Shown here piece by piece: positions 36,656-48,800 of a stretch of 64,000 bases of DNA. The notes beneath the pieces are model-generated. The model did no database searches. It was not told the DNA's origin and worked only from the letters and a program-made list of their open reading frames with translations. The DNA is from Delphinapterus leucas (lineage: Eukaryota; Chordata; Mammalia; Artiodactyla; Monodontidae): NCBI RefSeq assembly GCF_002288925.2, contig NW_022098072.1, positions 17,321,201 to 17,385,200 on the forward strand, written 5' to 3'. Position numbers and translations under genes: made by a program. Positions within the stretch are counted from its first letter, which is position 1, and each line of letters opens with the position of its first letter.

Positions 36656-37593
36656 ATTAGGCACTTTATTTGCAGATTAAAAAATTAGTAACTGACCATT
36701 TATAACACAGAAATGAAATTATAGATACAGATACTCACTAAGGAACTTCGTCATGAACAGAGATAGATTAACTGATGACTTTAATACCCACTCACCAAAA
36801 AAGCGTTCATATTTTTTATGCCTTCTGTATAATTTAGTTCGTTCGTTCTCTTGAAAGTGTCCCAGAAATTATGATTCAGGGGAATTGATTTGAGGTCCAG
36901 GAATTTAAACTTCTGTTAAGCGCTAGGTGATTTTGGTGTAGGTGATCTGTGGAACACCCTTTGAAAACATGAAGTGAGTAGCCTTAGAATCTTCCTCTGC
37001 AAAGGGAAACAAATATGTCTATTTCATAGGTTTATTATGAGATATAAATAAGATAATGTACATAAATACTTAGAACAGGGCCTGCACTTCAACTGCACCC
37101 CTTCTTTTCAATTTTAGAGATTATTTTCCACTATAGAAAAAAGGAAATGTGGTGAATTACAATATAATTTCTCCCTACTCAATCAGATCACAATAAATAC
37201 ATTCTGGTTTTCAGCTAGATTTACTTCTGAATAGCTTTACTGACTGCTTAACATTAGTTTACCACCTGCCCCAGGTTAACCTCCATTATACTGTGTTTCT
37301 AATAAATGGAAATCAAGATGGCTATCACAATATTTTAATTCTGTCCCATAATTTGAGCTAACTTGTTCATGCTTATCTTAAATAGCAAATACATTTGTAG
37401 TTTAGCACCATCTTTCTAGCTTGATCTGTAGGGCTGAAAGCACAGCAATTTCAGCTACTATGGGAAGACTACTGGATGGAATGACCCGGGCGGATCAACT
37501 AGAAACCCTTTGTGCATCAACTCTATAGCGATTTACAAAGTCAAGTGTTTAATATAATCTACGCTAAAGCTAAATAACAAGACAAACTGTATG
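36656..37593. other. Intergenic, MIR remnant, no gene
   Basis: 36990-37090 is MIR-like ('tattatgagatataaataag...cttagaacagggcctgcac'). Otherwise nothing recognised. Confidence 0.45.
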
Positions 37594-37610
37594 CAAATCT
37601 GCAAAGTTTT

Positions 37611-37932
37611 TTAAAAATTAATTAATTTAATTAAAAAAAATTTTTTTGGCTGTGTTGGGTCTTCGTTGCTGCATGCGGGTTTTCTCTAGTTACCGCGAGC
37701 GGGGGCTACTCTTTGTTGCAGTGCACGGGCTTCTCATTGTGGTGGCTTCTCTTGTTGTGGAGCACGGGCTCTAGGCACGCGGACTTCAGTAGTTGTGGCA
37801 CGTGGGCTCAGTAGTTGTGGCACATGGGCTTAGTTGCTCCGCAGCACGTGGGATCTTCCCGGCCCAGGGCTCGAACCCGTGTCCCCCGCATTGGCAGGCA
37901 GATTCTTAACCGCTGCGCCACCAGTGAAGTCC
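37611..37932 (-). mobile_element. Long CHR-type SINE with 17-bp TSD, minus orientation
   Basis: Reads TTTTTTTGGCTGTGTTGGGT...CTGCGCCACCAGTGAAGTCC. Perfect CAAATCTGCAAAGTTTT at 37594-37610 and 37933-37949. It is the last SINE before an 18-kb SINE-free stretch. Confidence 0.95.
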
Positions 37933-37949
37933 CAAATCTGCAAAGTTTT

Positions 37950-38983
37950 GATGCACCCTTCCTTTTCCTTCTTTGACATTTCAAAATATGTCACAACGAA
38001 ATAAATCCAATGTGTTTATTTTCTCAATAGATCTATTCTTATGGACAATCCTTGACCCCTCTGTGAATTTTTGTTGGAGGAGAATCTAGAATCTAAAACT
38101 TGACCTAAAAGTCAGTAGAGACATCTTCATGGCTATCAGTACCTACAACCCTGAGGGGCACTTCTAGTTAAAAAAAAAAAAAGAAAACCACATATAGAGA
38201 TGTGTCATTTCCATCTCTAACCCATTGGCTAGAACTAGTCACATGGCTCTGCCCCCCTGAAAGTGACCAGAAGAGAAGCTATGGATGTGGGGGAGCAACA
38301 GAAGTATCTTCTACAGGCCACCCTTCTTACCACCACAAAGTCTTATGTCTCTTCTTCACAGACACAGAATCAGTAACCTCTTTCCCAAGGGAGACAATCC
38401 AAAAGTGCCATTCAGTTATGGCATGGAGCTCAAAATACCAGATCTTTGAGTGATTCACAATGGTTCCCAATTGGGTCCATGTGGGAATGCCCTTTATTTC
38501 AGAATATATGAACTGAAGAGATAAGATATCAGCCTTTCATTTCTGGAACACACCCAATACACAATGGCAGAACTGGCTCTGCAGTCAACACTCTTATTCT
38601 GAAAGGAAGAAGAATGAAAGACACACAGTAGTCACAGGTCTAAAGCAATCTGGGAATCCTGCTGGGTGGATGTTGTGAGGCCCCCAACCCAGTTGCAGGG
38701 AAATCTTCCTTGATTAGGTACTGATTTTGTTCCTTAAAAGGAACTTGCTTGTTTGTTGCTCTCCATGGCCTCTGCTCCCCTTCCCTACCAATCCCAACAC
38801 TACCAGAAGATTCTTCCTTTTCTACTACCTCTTTGGCTACATTTGAAGTGGTTGTTGAAGAATATCCCTTTCTTGGGGGCTGTACATGTTTCTCAACCCT
38901 ATGCCTGCCCAGATTCTCAGGAGCTTAAGAGTAGTTGATGGAGTGTGTCAAATGCCAAGAATATAATTTGTACTGTTCACTTA
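37950..38983. other. Intergenic; possibly LARP7-derived intron at the right end
   Basis: No gene recognised. 38200-38300 ('ggctagaactagtcacatgg') is a common old-repeat phrase. 38640-38980 lies downstream (minus strand) of the LARP7-like exon donor and may be co-duplicated intron. Confidence 0.35.
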
Positions 38984-39124
38984 CTTTGATAGTACTCGTA
39001 ATGGTACCACCTCTTCTCCCATTTTATGCCTCTCTTTATGTTTTTTCTTATGCTTTCTTTTTGCTTTCAAGAGGGATCCATCTTTTATATCTCCAGTATC
39101 CTTTTCCTCTTTAGTAGAGACTTC
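38984..39124 (-). pseudogene. LARP7: LARP7-like exon fragment with intact splice sites
   Basis: Minus-strand translation from 39124 is [20 protein letters not shown] followed by [20 protein letters not shown] and PLRVLSK. This is nearly identical to what I recall of the basic linker of LARP7, the La-related protein that stabilises 7SK RNA. There are 47 codons without a stop. It is preceded by ATTAATTTAG (acceptor-like) and followed by GTAAGTG (donor overlapping the last codon), so it looks like one exon with intron flanks rather than a spliced retrocopy. The neighbouring LARP7 exons are not visible. Identity is from memory; no expression inferred. Confidence 0.7.
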
Positions 39125-40939
39125 TAAATTAATAAGTTAAGAAGTAAAGACATAAGTTTAGAAAAAAGAACACCTCATTTATTTAATCCTTAAAAAAAAT
39201 TTGTAGTTGAAAGTCTAAAACAGTTTCACACAATTTTAGACAAGGTTGGTAATGCCTTTGGCAGCATAACTCTAGCAAAATATAGGCTTCTTTTCTATAT
39301 GATAACAAGCCAGTTACTGGCTCAATGTGCCATGAACAACATCCATAGTTTACTCTGATTTGAATTAGTTCTCCCATCTCTCTCTCTTTCTCTAATGATA
39401 GATGGTTTGAAAGACCCACACTTTAGCCCCTTTTTCATGAAACACCTCATCCCAATGAAAAGATTTATGGGTGCCACATCCTTGATTTGATCTTTGTACT
39501 TAGATTCTTAATCCTTTTAGAGGTTTTTGTTTACTCTGGCTTCTGCTTCAAGATCAATTTTCAATGAGCCAAAGCTTTTCAAACTCTTATGTTTTACTGT
39601 ATGAGGTAAAAGTGTAGTTGCCTTTTTAAATATTGCACGACCCTGAATTTTTGACCCTCTTTTGGCTAGTGGTAATAAATCCTTTCCTGTCTCAAAGGCT
39701 TAGGAGAATTGGATGAAACTAGGGCAAGTATTCATCCATTGAATCTATTTTACAACTGTTTATTGTGTACCTACTCCAAAGAATAAAAGCAAGCAAACAC
39801 ACCTGTCCTTGTGGGTCGTGGGGCTAAATTATTATTACATTGTAACATATGAAAATGATGCTACTGATGCGCCATCATTAAATCTTGGATCTTAGTTTTC
39901 CAGAAGTAAGGAAATGGGGATAAATTTCCTATTAATCTGTACTTTTCTGTTTTCATTGTGCCCTTAAGTAATAGCAGGGCAGGATGAGGACTGTGCACTG
40001 GCATCCACCCTGGATGCTCCAATCCAGTGGTTTCCAAGTGGAATGAGCACAGAAGACAATCCAATGAGAAATGGGAAATACATAATTACAATTTGATTTT
40101 TATCTCATTATCTTAAATTTCTACTTTGTACATGTTTTACAGTGTACATAATGTATTTTTTTTGTCTGAATATAGTTTTGGGTTTAATTAGTAATAAGTA
40201 CATAAAAACCCATGCAAACAAAGTCAATTATTAACTCAAGGAAATAAAAATGCAGTACGGGGTAAGAATAACACATCACTTATATGAGATTATGTTACAT
40301 AATCTTAATCATGTAAACATTCTTAACCATAGTCAATAATGTAAACACTTAATTACATATGCTGGGATAAGGTGAGCAGGAAGGGAAAGTGTAATGGTCT
40401 TAATACACAAGTATATGCATACAATCTATAAATAAATCAATAAATATACATATATTGGAGGAGATGTGCGTTCACTGATGAGGTAAAACATACACATTTT
40501 TACACCATGGCTCTAATAATTTAAAATACAATTAAAATGAAAAATTTTAAATGAACAATAATGATTTTTTTAGAAGTTGGATCTAGACGAGGAAATTTGA
40601 TTTTAAAAAGTTGGCGTCTATAATTCTTTCTATGACTATGATACATACTATTGGCAAGGCTGTGGCCAACAGTAATAAATAATCTTTCTGCCAAGCATTC
40701 CTTTTCTCCTGGTTGGCTTACATTACCAGACTACCCATTCAAGGGAGGCTTTACTGGTTATTTCTAGCCAACTGCCTTAAAGCCCTGAATTAGGTAGACT
40801 CCTCTAAAGCCAAGCATTTAAGGCATTAACAATTTTTAAGTGACATCTGATTTCTCTAACTTTTAAAAAATTTATCCAATTTTTAGGTAATTCATGAGGT
40901 TTTATAAATTCTAATGTTTGAGAGAACACTGGAAATATG
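39125..40939. other. Intergenic, no gene recognised
   Basis: On the minus strand 39720-39420 has the feel of a decayed coding sequence (lysine-rich, many stops) that I cannot identify. The rest is AT-rich with nothing recognised. Confidence 0.35.
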
Positions 40940-41880
40940 AAGATGTTCAAATACATAAAATTAGAGAGACTAGTACGATGAACTACCACATACCTACACC
41001 AAGATTCAACAGTTAAGGTTTTGTCATATTTGCTTCATTGATCCACTCTCTCTCATTTTTTGGAGATTTTTTTTTTTTTAAACAATTGAGTTTTCAAAAA
41101 ACAGAAGGGTTTTAAAGAGTGTGTTTCATAGAATTAGCATTAATACCTCATCATACTTTATTGCTTTTACTAAAATTTTTTCAAATAAGTAACACACTTA
41201 CATGGTTCAAATATCAAAACTATATAACAGGCATATATTTAAGTCTTGCTCCCACCCCTATTCCATCCATTCTGATCTATCTGTCCCCCACAGGCAAACG
41301 TTTCATTTCCCAAGTATCTTTCTAGCATTTCTATATGCAAATAATGACAAATATAAGCAGTATACTCATATTATCTCCTCCCTTTCTCACACAAAAGTGT
41401 CTGGCATGCAGCTTTTTATATTTAATTATGTATCCTAGAGTCCTTTCCATATAAGTACACAGAGAGATATTCCATCCATTGTATCAATGTACCATTGCTT
41501 TTTATTTACTCAGCCTCTGTCAATGGATACAGGTTATTTCCATTCTTTTGCTATGATAAAAATGTTCAACCCAGGTACACACATAATTTGTTATGTGTGC
41601 ACTTATATATCTGTAGGATAATTTTCCAGAATAGGGACTGTTAGGTCACAGAGTATATTTATAATTTTAATAGATATCACCAAAATGCCCTCTCTAAATG
41701 TCGTGCCTCTCCTGCACTTCCACAGCAGTGTATGAAGGTAGTGGTTTACCCACAATCTTGCCAACAGTGCTGTCAAACTGGGATTTTTGCCAGTTCTATA
41801 GGCAAGTGCAAGTTTGTCATAACTTTTATGAATGTTAAACTTTCTGCCCATTTTCATTTTTCTCCTCTATATGTGAGAGA
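40940..41880 (-). mobile_element. Ancient L1 3'-region fragment, minus orientation
   Basis: Old L1 phrases: 'acctacaccaagattcaaca', 'tattccatccattgtatcaa', 'ggataattttccagaatagg', 'caccaaaatgccctctctaa', 'cccacaatcttgccaacagt'. Diverged, boundaries approximate. Confidence 0.7.
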
Positions 41881-44399
41881 CAGTTCAATAGATACCTTAT
41901 AATTTGGGTGATAGCGCTTGCTTTATGAACTTTAATTTTGAAAAGATGACAAATTATATTTGTGATAGGCATATAGAAGTCTAAAATAAGCGTTTGTGAC
42001 TGGAGTTATTTCTTTTACCATAATAAACGGGGGAAAAAAACCCTATGTGGATCTAGTCAGTTCCCTGCAGAAAGATATTCATTTTTCAGTGAAGAAGCAA
42101 AATCATCTAGTTCTAACAATGATAACTTATGGGTTGAATTGTGCCCCTTCCAAAAAATGTTGAAGTGCTAACCCCCAGTACCTGTGAATGTGACTTTATT
42201 TGGAAATAGGGTCTTTGCAGATGATCAAGTTTTAAGATGAAGTTATTTGGGTGGGCTCCAGCAAACAAATAGAATACTAACCTTTCTTTATTCATTTTTA
42301 AAAAAATCTAATCTTTCCTTTTTCTTAAACTCTAGTTTAAAAATTGTTTTAGAGCAGGAAAATAAAGATATAAAGAGCCTAGTTTTTCAATATCATAACA
42401 CTCAATACTTGTAATTCGTAAGTAAAATGACATGATCTCTGGGACTTACTTTCATATACTATAGTCATCAAAAAAGGGGAGGGTGAGATATAATACACCA
42501 CATTCTATATTTTCTAAATGTCTTGTTAATTAGTTGCTTGAAAATGTGTTCAGGGTGCATTCTCATACACTAATTAAAAAATGACATTTCTTTTATATCC
42601 ACTATGTGTCAGGCACTGTTGTAGGCACTGAGGATATTAAGAAGAGTAAGATAAAGCCTGTGCTCTCAGGGAGTAATTATCAGATATAATTTTTAAAGTA
42701 AAGCAAATTACCACCACAGCCCCAGGTAGAAAGATACATTTTTAGTAAGTAATTGTCAAGAGCCACACCCAAATGATAAATTCATTTGCCTTTAATGTTC
42801 TCTTGCGGCTTTTCATCCACTTCTAATCACGCTAAGATATTCTTTAGTAAGTGCTTAGTCTATCAAAGTTCATTATCTCCCCTTCCTGGAACCTGATATG
42901 AAATAAAACATTAAATATTACAATGTCCCATTTTTCATTTTTGTAACAGCACCATGATGCCATGGTGATAATTAGTTTCTTTTTGAAATCAAAAAGAAAT
43001 ATGACCTCGTGATTATTTGGAATACTAAGTTTAGGTTATGTTTTAATGTTTTAAATTTTGTTTTCTGATTACAGAAACTAATACCTGTTTAAAGTCTTCT
43101 CAGGACTTTAAACAGGTATTACATAAATATACTTAAAGTCTTACAAAGCACCTAAAAGAGAGAGTATTGCAAAAAAAAAAAAAAAGACAACAAGAACAAC
43201 CCAGTTCATTCTGTAAGTGTATCATTTGTAAGCTCTACTCATAAATAAAAAATTACTATAATGCTTTTAAGTCAATCATATCATATTTCAGATGGTGATA
43301 TATAATTAATTGCTGTTTTTATTTCTAGTGATCAATGTCTGCATCCTTTTCCACTAAATTATTTTTGAAATCATAAAGTATGTAGTATTGTATCAAATCT
43401 ATTGCAACAGATTGATACAATGGTTAAAACTAAGAATTGCATCCAAAAGAATCCTCAGTACTACTCAATGAGTAATGTGAAGTATTTACTTTATGAACTT
43501 GCCAGTGTAAAGGCAACTTTAAAGTCAGTCACGTTCTGTTCTACACACGTTCAGTGGAAAATTGGGCAGCCTTTTAGTAAATGTATCAAAGGTGGCCGAC
43601 CTGGAAAATTCTTGGGGAGTCAAATGGTATTTTGCTTTTGATCACTTTGTCTGCACTTATCCCCAGGCCGGAAGTGTTTTTTCTAGACTGTGGTTATCCC
43701 TGACAGATGAACTGGTTTCCTAATCCTAATCCAGGAATTGGAAGGGAAAAAAATGATCATCATTACACAGGAATGGTTTGGAGGCTTGCCTTTTAGTCAC
43801 AGGTTATCCAGCTAACTGGCCTTTATTAGTCATGTTCAAACTTTTCCACTTTTAATTTACGGAAATTATATACACACATCTGGTTTTTAGATTGCTGTAA
43901 TATTTAATCCTTTGAATCAGTTCCACCAAATAGTCTATATTTGATCAGACCCATTCACAGATCACAAGGCTGTGTTCAGTTTTGCAGCTGGTCAGACAAT
44001 GACTGATCAGGACCACGCATTTGCTTCTGAGAAAATAAAGAGAAACTTTGACAAGAAAGAACTATGAAGTCGCGGTAGAAAATAATAGGGGAGAAGGCAG
44101 TGATATTTTGGGAAGATATACCAAAATACCACAGTTAGGTAAACACATAGTACAGTATGTTTGGCCACAGATCTTTTGGCATTTTGTGAGATAATGTCTG
44201 TATTCAATATGAGGTTGAGTATTTCACTGTTTAGGAAATACAATGTAGAACTGAGCTGATAGTAGGTTCCTCAAACTTCTGACATTATCTACGATGCTCA
44301 CTGGATTCTGAGATACGTTACTCATTATTGCTTTGAACTGCACAATTAGGAGTTCACTATCTCCTAGTACCTCCACAGCGTTTGTTGGTTAAGGAGCAG
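41881..44399. other. Intergenic; MaLR-like LTR remnant and a perfect hairpin
   Basis: 42125-42270 resembles a MaLR LTR start ('gggttgaattgtgccccttc', 'gtgaatgtgactttatttgg'). 42595-42680 is an L2-age remnant ('ctatgtgtcaggcactgttg'). An 18-bp perfect inverted repeat lies at 43079-43121. No gene recognised. Confidence 0.5.
43079..43121. repeat. Perfect 18-bp inverted repeat with 7-nt loop
   Basis: TAATACCTGTTTAAAGTC (43079-43096) and its exact reverse complement (43104-43121) flank TTCTCAG. No known small transposon end is recognised. Confidence 0.95.
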
Positions 44400-45800
44400 A
44401 CAGCGGGGCTGAGGATACGATTTGGTACCTTCTTACAGTTTCGCTTCTGCCTCTCTCCAGGCGCGGCCCAGGGATCGCCATCTGAGCCTCCTCCAGGAAC
44501 CAGTGCAGCGCGCGGCGGGACCGAGTGACAGGCCCTTAAGCTCGCAGCCGCCAAGAGAAGAGCCGGCGGCGGCGGCGGCGCCGGCGACCGTGCGCGCTCA
44601 CAGCCCGCGCGGGGACGCGCCTTCGGGTCGGGGCGGGCGGCGCGCGTCCCCGCGAGCCCGCGGGGAAAGCTCCGCCGCCGCCGCCGCCCGCGCCCGCCCG
44701 GCCCAAGAATGAATGGAGAGTTCAATCTCGCGCGCTCGGAGCGGGCAGCCAATGGTGAGGCCGGGAGCGGCGACGGGCAGGTGTGCGCGTGCCGCCGCCT
44801 GACGCAGGGCTCTAGTCGAACAGCTTGGTGTCGCCGCCGCCGCCGCGCTCCGCGGCTCCCCCCCACCCCGGTCCAGCCCCCTCCTCCCAGCCCGGCTGTG
44901 GCGGCGGAGCGGCGGCAACAGCGGCTTCCACTCCGGCAGCCGAGCACCGCCCTCGCTCTCCGGCCCCTCCGCGCCGCGTCCCCTCGCCGGCTCACAATGT
45001 GCTGACCCTCCCGGCCCCGCCGCGCGCATCCCGGGTCTCCGGCCGCCGCGCTCCCTCAGGAAGTGACAGACTCCAGGCCCCTTCCTCCGCCCCGTCCCCC
45101 CGGACTAAACGCCACACACGTACTCACACCCTCTCCCCCGCCCTACCCGGGCGAGCGACGCGACGATGAGGCCCCGGAGGTAAGCAGCGCGCCCCGCGGC
45201 CCGGCGAGTGCGAGTGTGGCCGGGTGTGCGCGCGGGTGCGGACGCCGCTCGCGGCCCTGGGTCTGGCACGTGAGCAACGTCGAGTGGAGCTCTGTGCGGC
45301 GGAGCAGGAAGAAAGGAGGAGGCGTGAGCGCCAGGGAGGGGGGAAGGACGGGGCCAGGTGGGGAAGAGACAGGTCTCGCAGCAAGTTGCCGTTTGGGAGC
45401 CAGAGCGGTGTCCTGCCTTCGCCGGCCCTGATTTATTGCCCCAGTGTTCCCACCGAGATGCGGGCGGACGATGTACTTCCGGGTTCACACCTTTCTCTCC
45501 TCGCTCCGCGCCGCTGGGTCGGCGCTGTGTGCAGGCGCGGCGTAGCTAGCACGGCCGACGGGTCTCGCCGCGGCCGTCGCCGCCCAGCAGCAGGAACTGG
45601 CGGGCCGGGTGGGGAGGGGGCGCGGGCGACTCGGGGGCAATGGTGCAGCGCGGGCTGGGGTCCCGGCAGCCGGTCCGCGTGGCCGGGGTGGGCGCTTCGG
45701 GCCCGAGGGTCTGCGCCGCCAGGGGGCGTCCGCTCCTGCCCTTCGCGCACTCCGCAGCGGAGCTGCTTTGTAGCCGCAGGCGTCGGGGATCCTTTTTGCG
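44400..45800. promoter_or_regulatory. CpG island, probable upstream LIN28B / antisense promoter
   Basis: About 1.4 kb with very high GC and dense CpG, bounded sharply by AT-rich DNA on both sides. It lies 16 kb upstream of the LIN28B coding start, about where human carries an upstream LIN28B start and the divergent LIN28B-AS1 (from memory). A strong plus-strand donor CGGAG|GTAAGC occurs at 45179/45180. GC-rich open frames on both strands (44357-44995, 45224-45826 and others) lack recognisable domains and are probably chance. Confidence 0.75.
45006..45179 (+). other. LIN28B: Candidate upstream noncoding first exon (3' part) of LIN28B
   Basis: The GC-rich sequence ends at a consensus donor (GGAG|GTAAGC). 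An ATG at 45166-45168 opens a short upstream ORF that crosses the junction. The frame that would feed LIN28B via the 54335-54383 exon is open from 45006, after a TGA at 45003-45005, but has no ATG in this exon. The true 5' end is unknown; transcription is inferred. Confidence 0.4.
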
Positions 45801-48800
45801 TCGGGATTGGTAATGTAAATTCATGAATTAGAATTAAGGATTTGAGGAGAACAGAGAGAGAAAAGCGCACTTGGACTTAGGTTGCTTTTGAAAAGAAAAC
45901 AACCAAAGAAGAATCAATACATTCGCAGGAGCAGTAACTATTGACTGGAACACTGGATGCGGGCGCCTTACGAGGATTTGTACTCCAAAAACTTTTTTTT
46001 TTTTTTAAACTGCACGTTGATAAATACTGAGTGTTTTCGAGTAACATCTTACAGTATGTATTTAGTGTCTTCATTGCGGAAATTTCTTAAATGTAAGTAA
46101 TAGTCCGCCATTTTGAATTGTTTCATGTAACAGACTGAAATCTTAGGTTCCTGTGTTTCCTTGAGTTCCTTTCTGTTCCCTCTGTGGATTTGTTTTCATC
46201 CACAGGATATTAAGGTTATCAGGTATTATTACTGCTCATAGAACTAAATTCTTCACCGTGTAACAACTTTACACTTACAGTTGTTAAATGCGGGGAAAAT
46301 ATGCTCGTGTTTTATTGTAGTTTTGAATTTCTTGGTCAAAATATTGTGGAAATTAAAATTACACATGACAACTGGTATTAGAATGAATTTTAAAACATTT
46401 AACAGCATCCTTAGAAAAGTATGACTTAAAATTATATTTACTCGGATCAAAAAAATCCTCGTGTTTCATTTTTTGTGCAGATTATTACCATATTTAGTTA
46501 GGTGATAATGCAGTAACGCTTTTTAAAATGCATCTGTTGGTAAAGCAAAATTTTAAGTCCAACAGTAAGTTGCGAAACAATTTTTATAAGGACTGCGGGA
46601 AAACTACAAAATCTTAAATTGAATTATTGGGAATTTATGGCAGTTTACAAAATATAAATTTAATTGTTATGAAATTTATGCCATGGATTTTTTTTCTGTT
46701 ATGAGTTTGCACAGATGTAATAGAGGAGTCATATTATAAATTAACAACACAATCTGTAATAGTACTGCATTTAGACTAATAATTAACAGACCCGTGTTCA
46801 TTTAGGGGACAATTCTGGCTTCCCATATTCTTTATCTCTGAATGTATGAAATAGGACAATCCAGGTGCCCAAATTTCCTAAATAGCTTTAGGAATTAAAC
46901 TGACATAGGCCTCTTTCTAGTACTTGCTGGGGAGGGGAAGGTACTACAAATGAATAAAATGCTTTATTTGACTCTTCCATTTTACAAATAGGATCAGCTA
47001 ATCGTTGCTTGATAATAAAATGTCAAAAAGAATTTAAGGATATGAATCAATTTGTAGCGCATATTGGTTATTAGAACTGTTTATAGGTGCTCCTCAATAG
47101 ATCTGGAAGCAAATGATTCAACGATCAAGCCTCATTAATCCTTTTCAAATTGTAGTGTCGTATTACATGTCTGTGCCAGATTTCTTTCAGAAACAATGAA
47201 AAATTTGTTGTGAAATTAATCACGATTTAAATTAAAAATTGACTGTATTATGGGGGAAAATGCAGTTAACTATACCTCTTTGTAAGTGAAGCAGATTAAG
47301 TTTTAATATGGTGGTACTCAAAGTTAATCTTCAGAATGACTTATTTTAAAGTGTGTTGTACATGTAAATTTTAAAAGAAAACACTAGAATTTTAATAAAT
47401 ATAGTGGATTTAAGGGTTTTTTTCCTGTTTACTCTGAACAAAGAGAAGATTAAATAGATGTTACCTGTCTAATAGTTTGATAATGTTTGGTATCTGATCA
47501 TGTACAATAATTTTTTTTGTATTTGTAACACACTGCTATCATAATTTACAAATCATAATTAAGAGAAAAATAAGTTGTTAAATAAAACATATATGCATGT
47601 TTTTAGGTAACAGTCTTCATAACAGTCTTCAGGTATAGAATTGATGTTTCTTTAAAATAATTGAAGTGCTATTCAAAACTACCAAATTTAGGGATTGTAT
47701 TAGAAAGCTCAGGTCAGGAAATGATCTGTTAACATTTATGTTAATGCATAGTGGAATTGATTGAAAAAAAAGGAAAATGGAGATTCAGAGATATATCAGT
47801 TCAGAAGTAATTAAAGCTATTGATTATGAAAGGGACTATACAAAATTTTGGTCAGCTAAAGAGTTCTCTTATTTGGTAATTTTTAGTAGAATATTACTGT
47901 CTTTTAAAATTCTGTAGCCCATAAATACCTGTAAGTTTTTATGTTTAAATGCTTTAGAGCCTGTACTTGATTCTCTTGCTTTTTAAAAGGACTGTGTTTG
48001 CATTATAAATAAGTATGGTTTTTGATGAACCACATGGTAAAGAATTTCTAGTTTGCCAAGCATAACAATGAAAATTCTTTACATTACAAAACTTAAGACT
48101 GATTTATATGAACATATCTAGGAATATATGAAGTATAGAATCACATCGGTTTGAGAAACTTGCCCAGTATGTACATGTACACTGTGTTGGATTTCTCTGA
48201 CACAATGACTCTCTATGAAGTCGCTGACCATAGTGCTGAACCAAGACAGCCATGTTGGCCACTGCTAAATCTGACTGAAAACTGTACACAGAAATTGTGT
48301 AGATGTTCAAGTAGCATCATCACTGTAGGAAATATATACATATATTTCATATGTACTTTTTTATATCTTCTTTTTACCCAGATGTATTGAAATCAACCAA
48401 AAATTGTGATAGAGAAATTTTATCTCTGAAGTATATTAATATAACATTGATTTTAAGTAGTGTCAGTAAAATCAATGGGATCAATGCTAGAGGTTTTCTC
48501 TTTCTTGGAAAGCTGCCCCTTGCAGATGAAGACAGGATTTTAAAACCAAGTTAAGTGACCAATGAGTTCTCTCAAAAACTGTACAATTTTAGGGGACACC
48601 ACTGTAAGCTTGAGTATGAACTTGATATTTGCAATTTTTGATTCAGGTTTATATCACTAAGTGGCACTATCAAAACCAACATCAAAACATGTGGTTATCA
48701 AAAGTAATAAAATTACATCATTCATGAAGCAAGTTATACTGAGAAACAATAATACAAGCACTTTTTAAATAACGAGAAAAATATAAATTTTGAAATTATA

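Noticed and set aside
44357..45870. Several 100-212 codon open frames on both strands in the CpG island
   Set aside because: GC-rich sequence has few stops; the products are Arg/Pro/Ala-rich with no domain and overlap one another on both strands.
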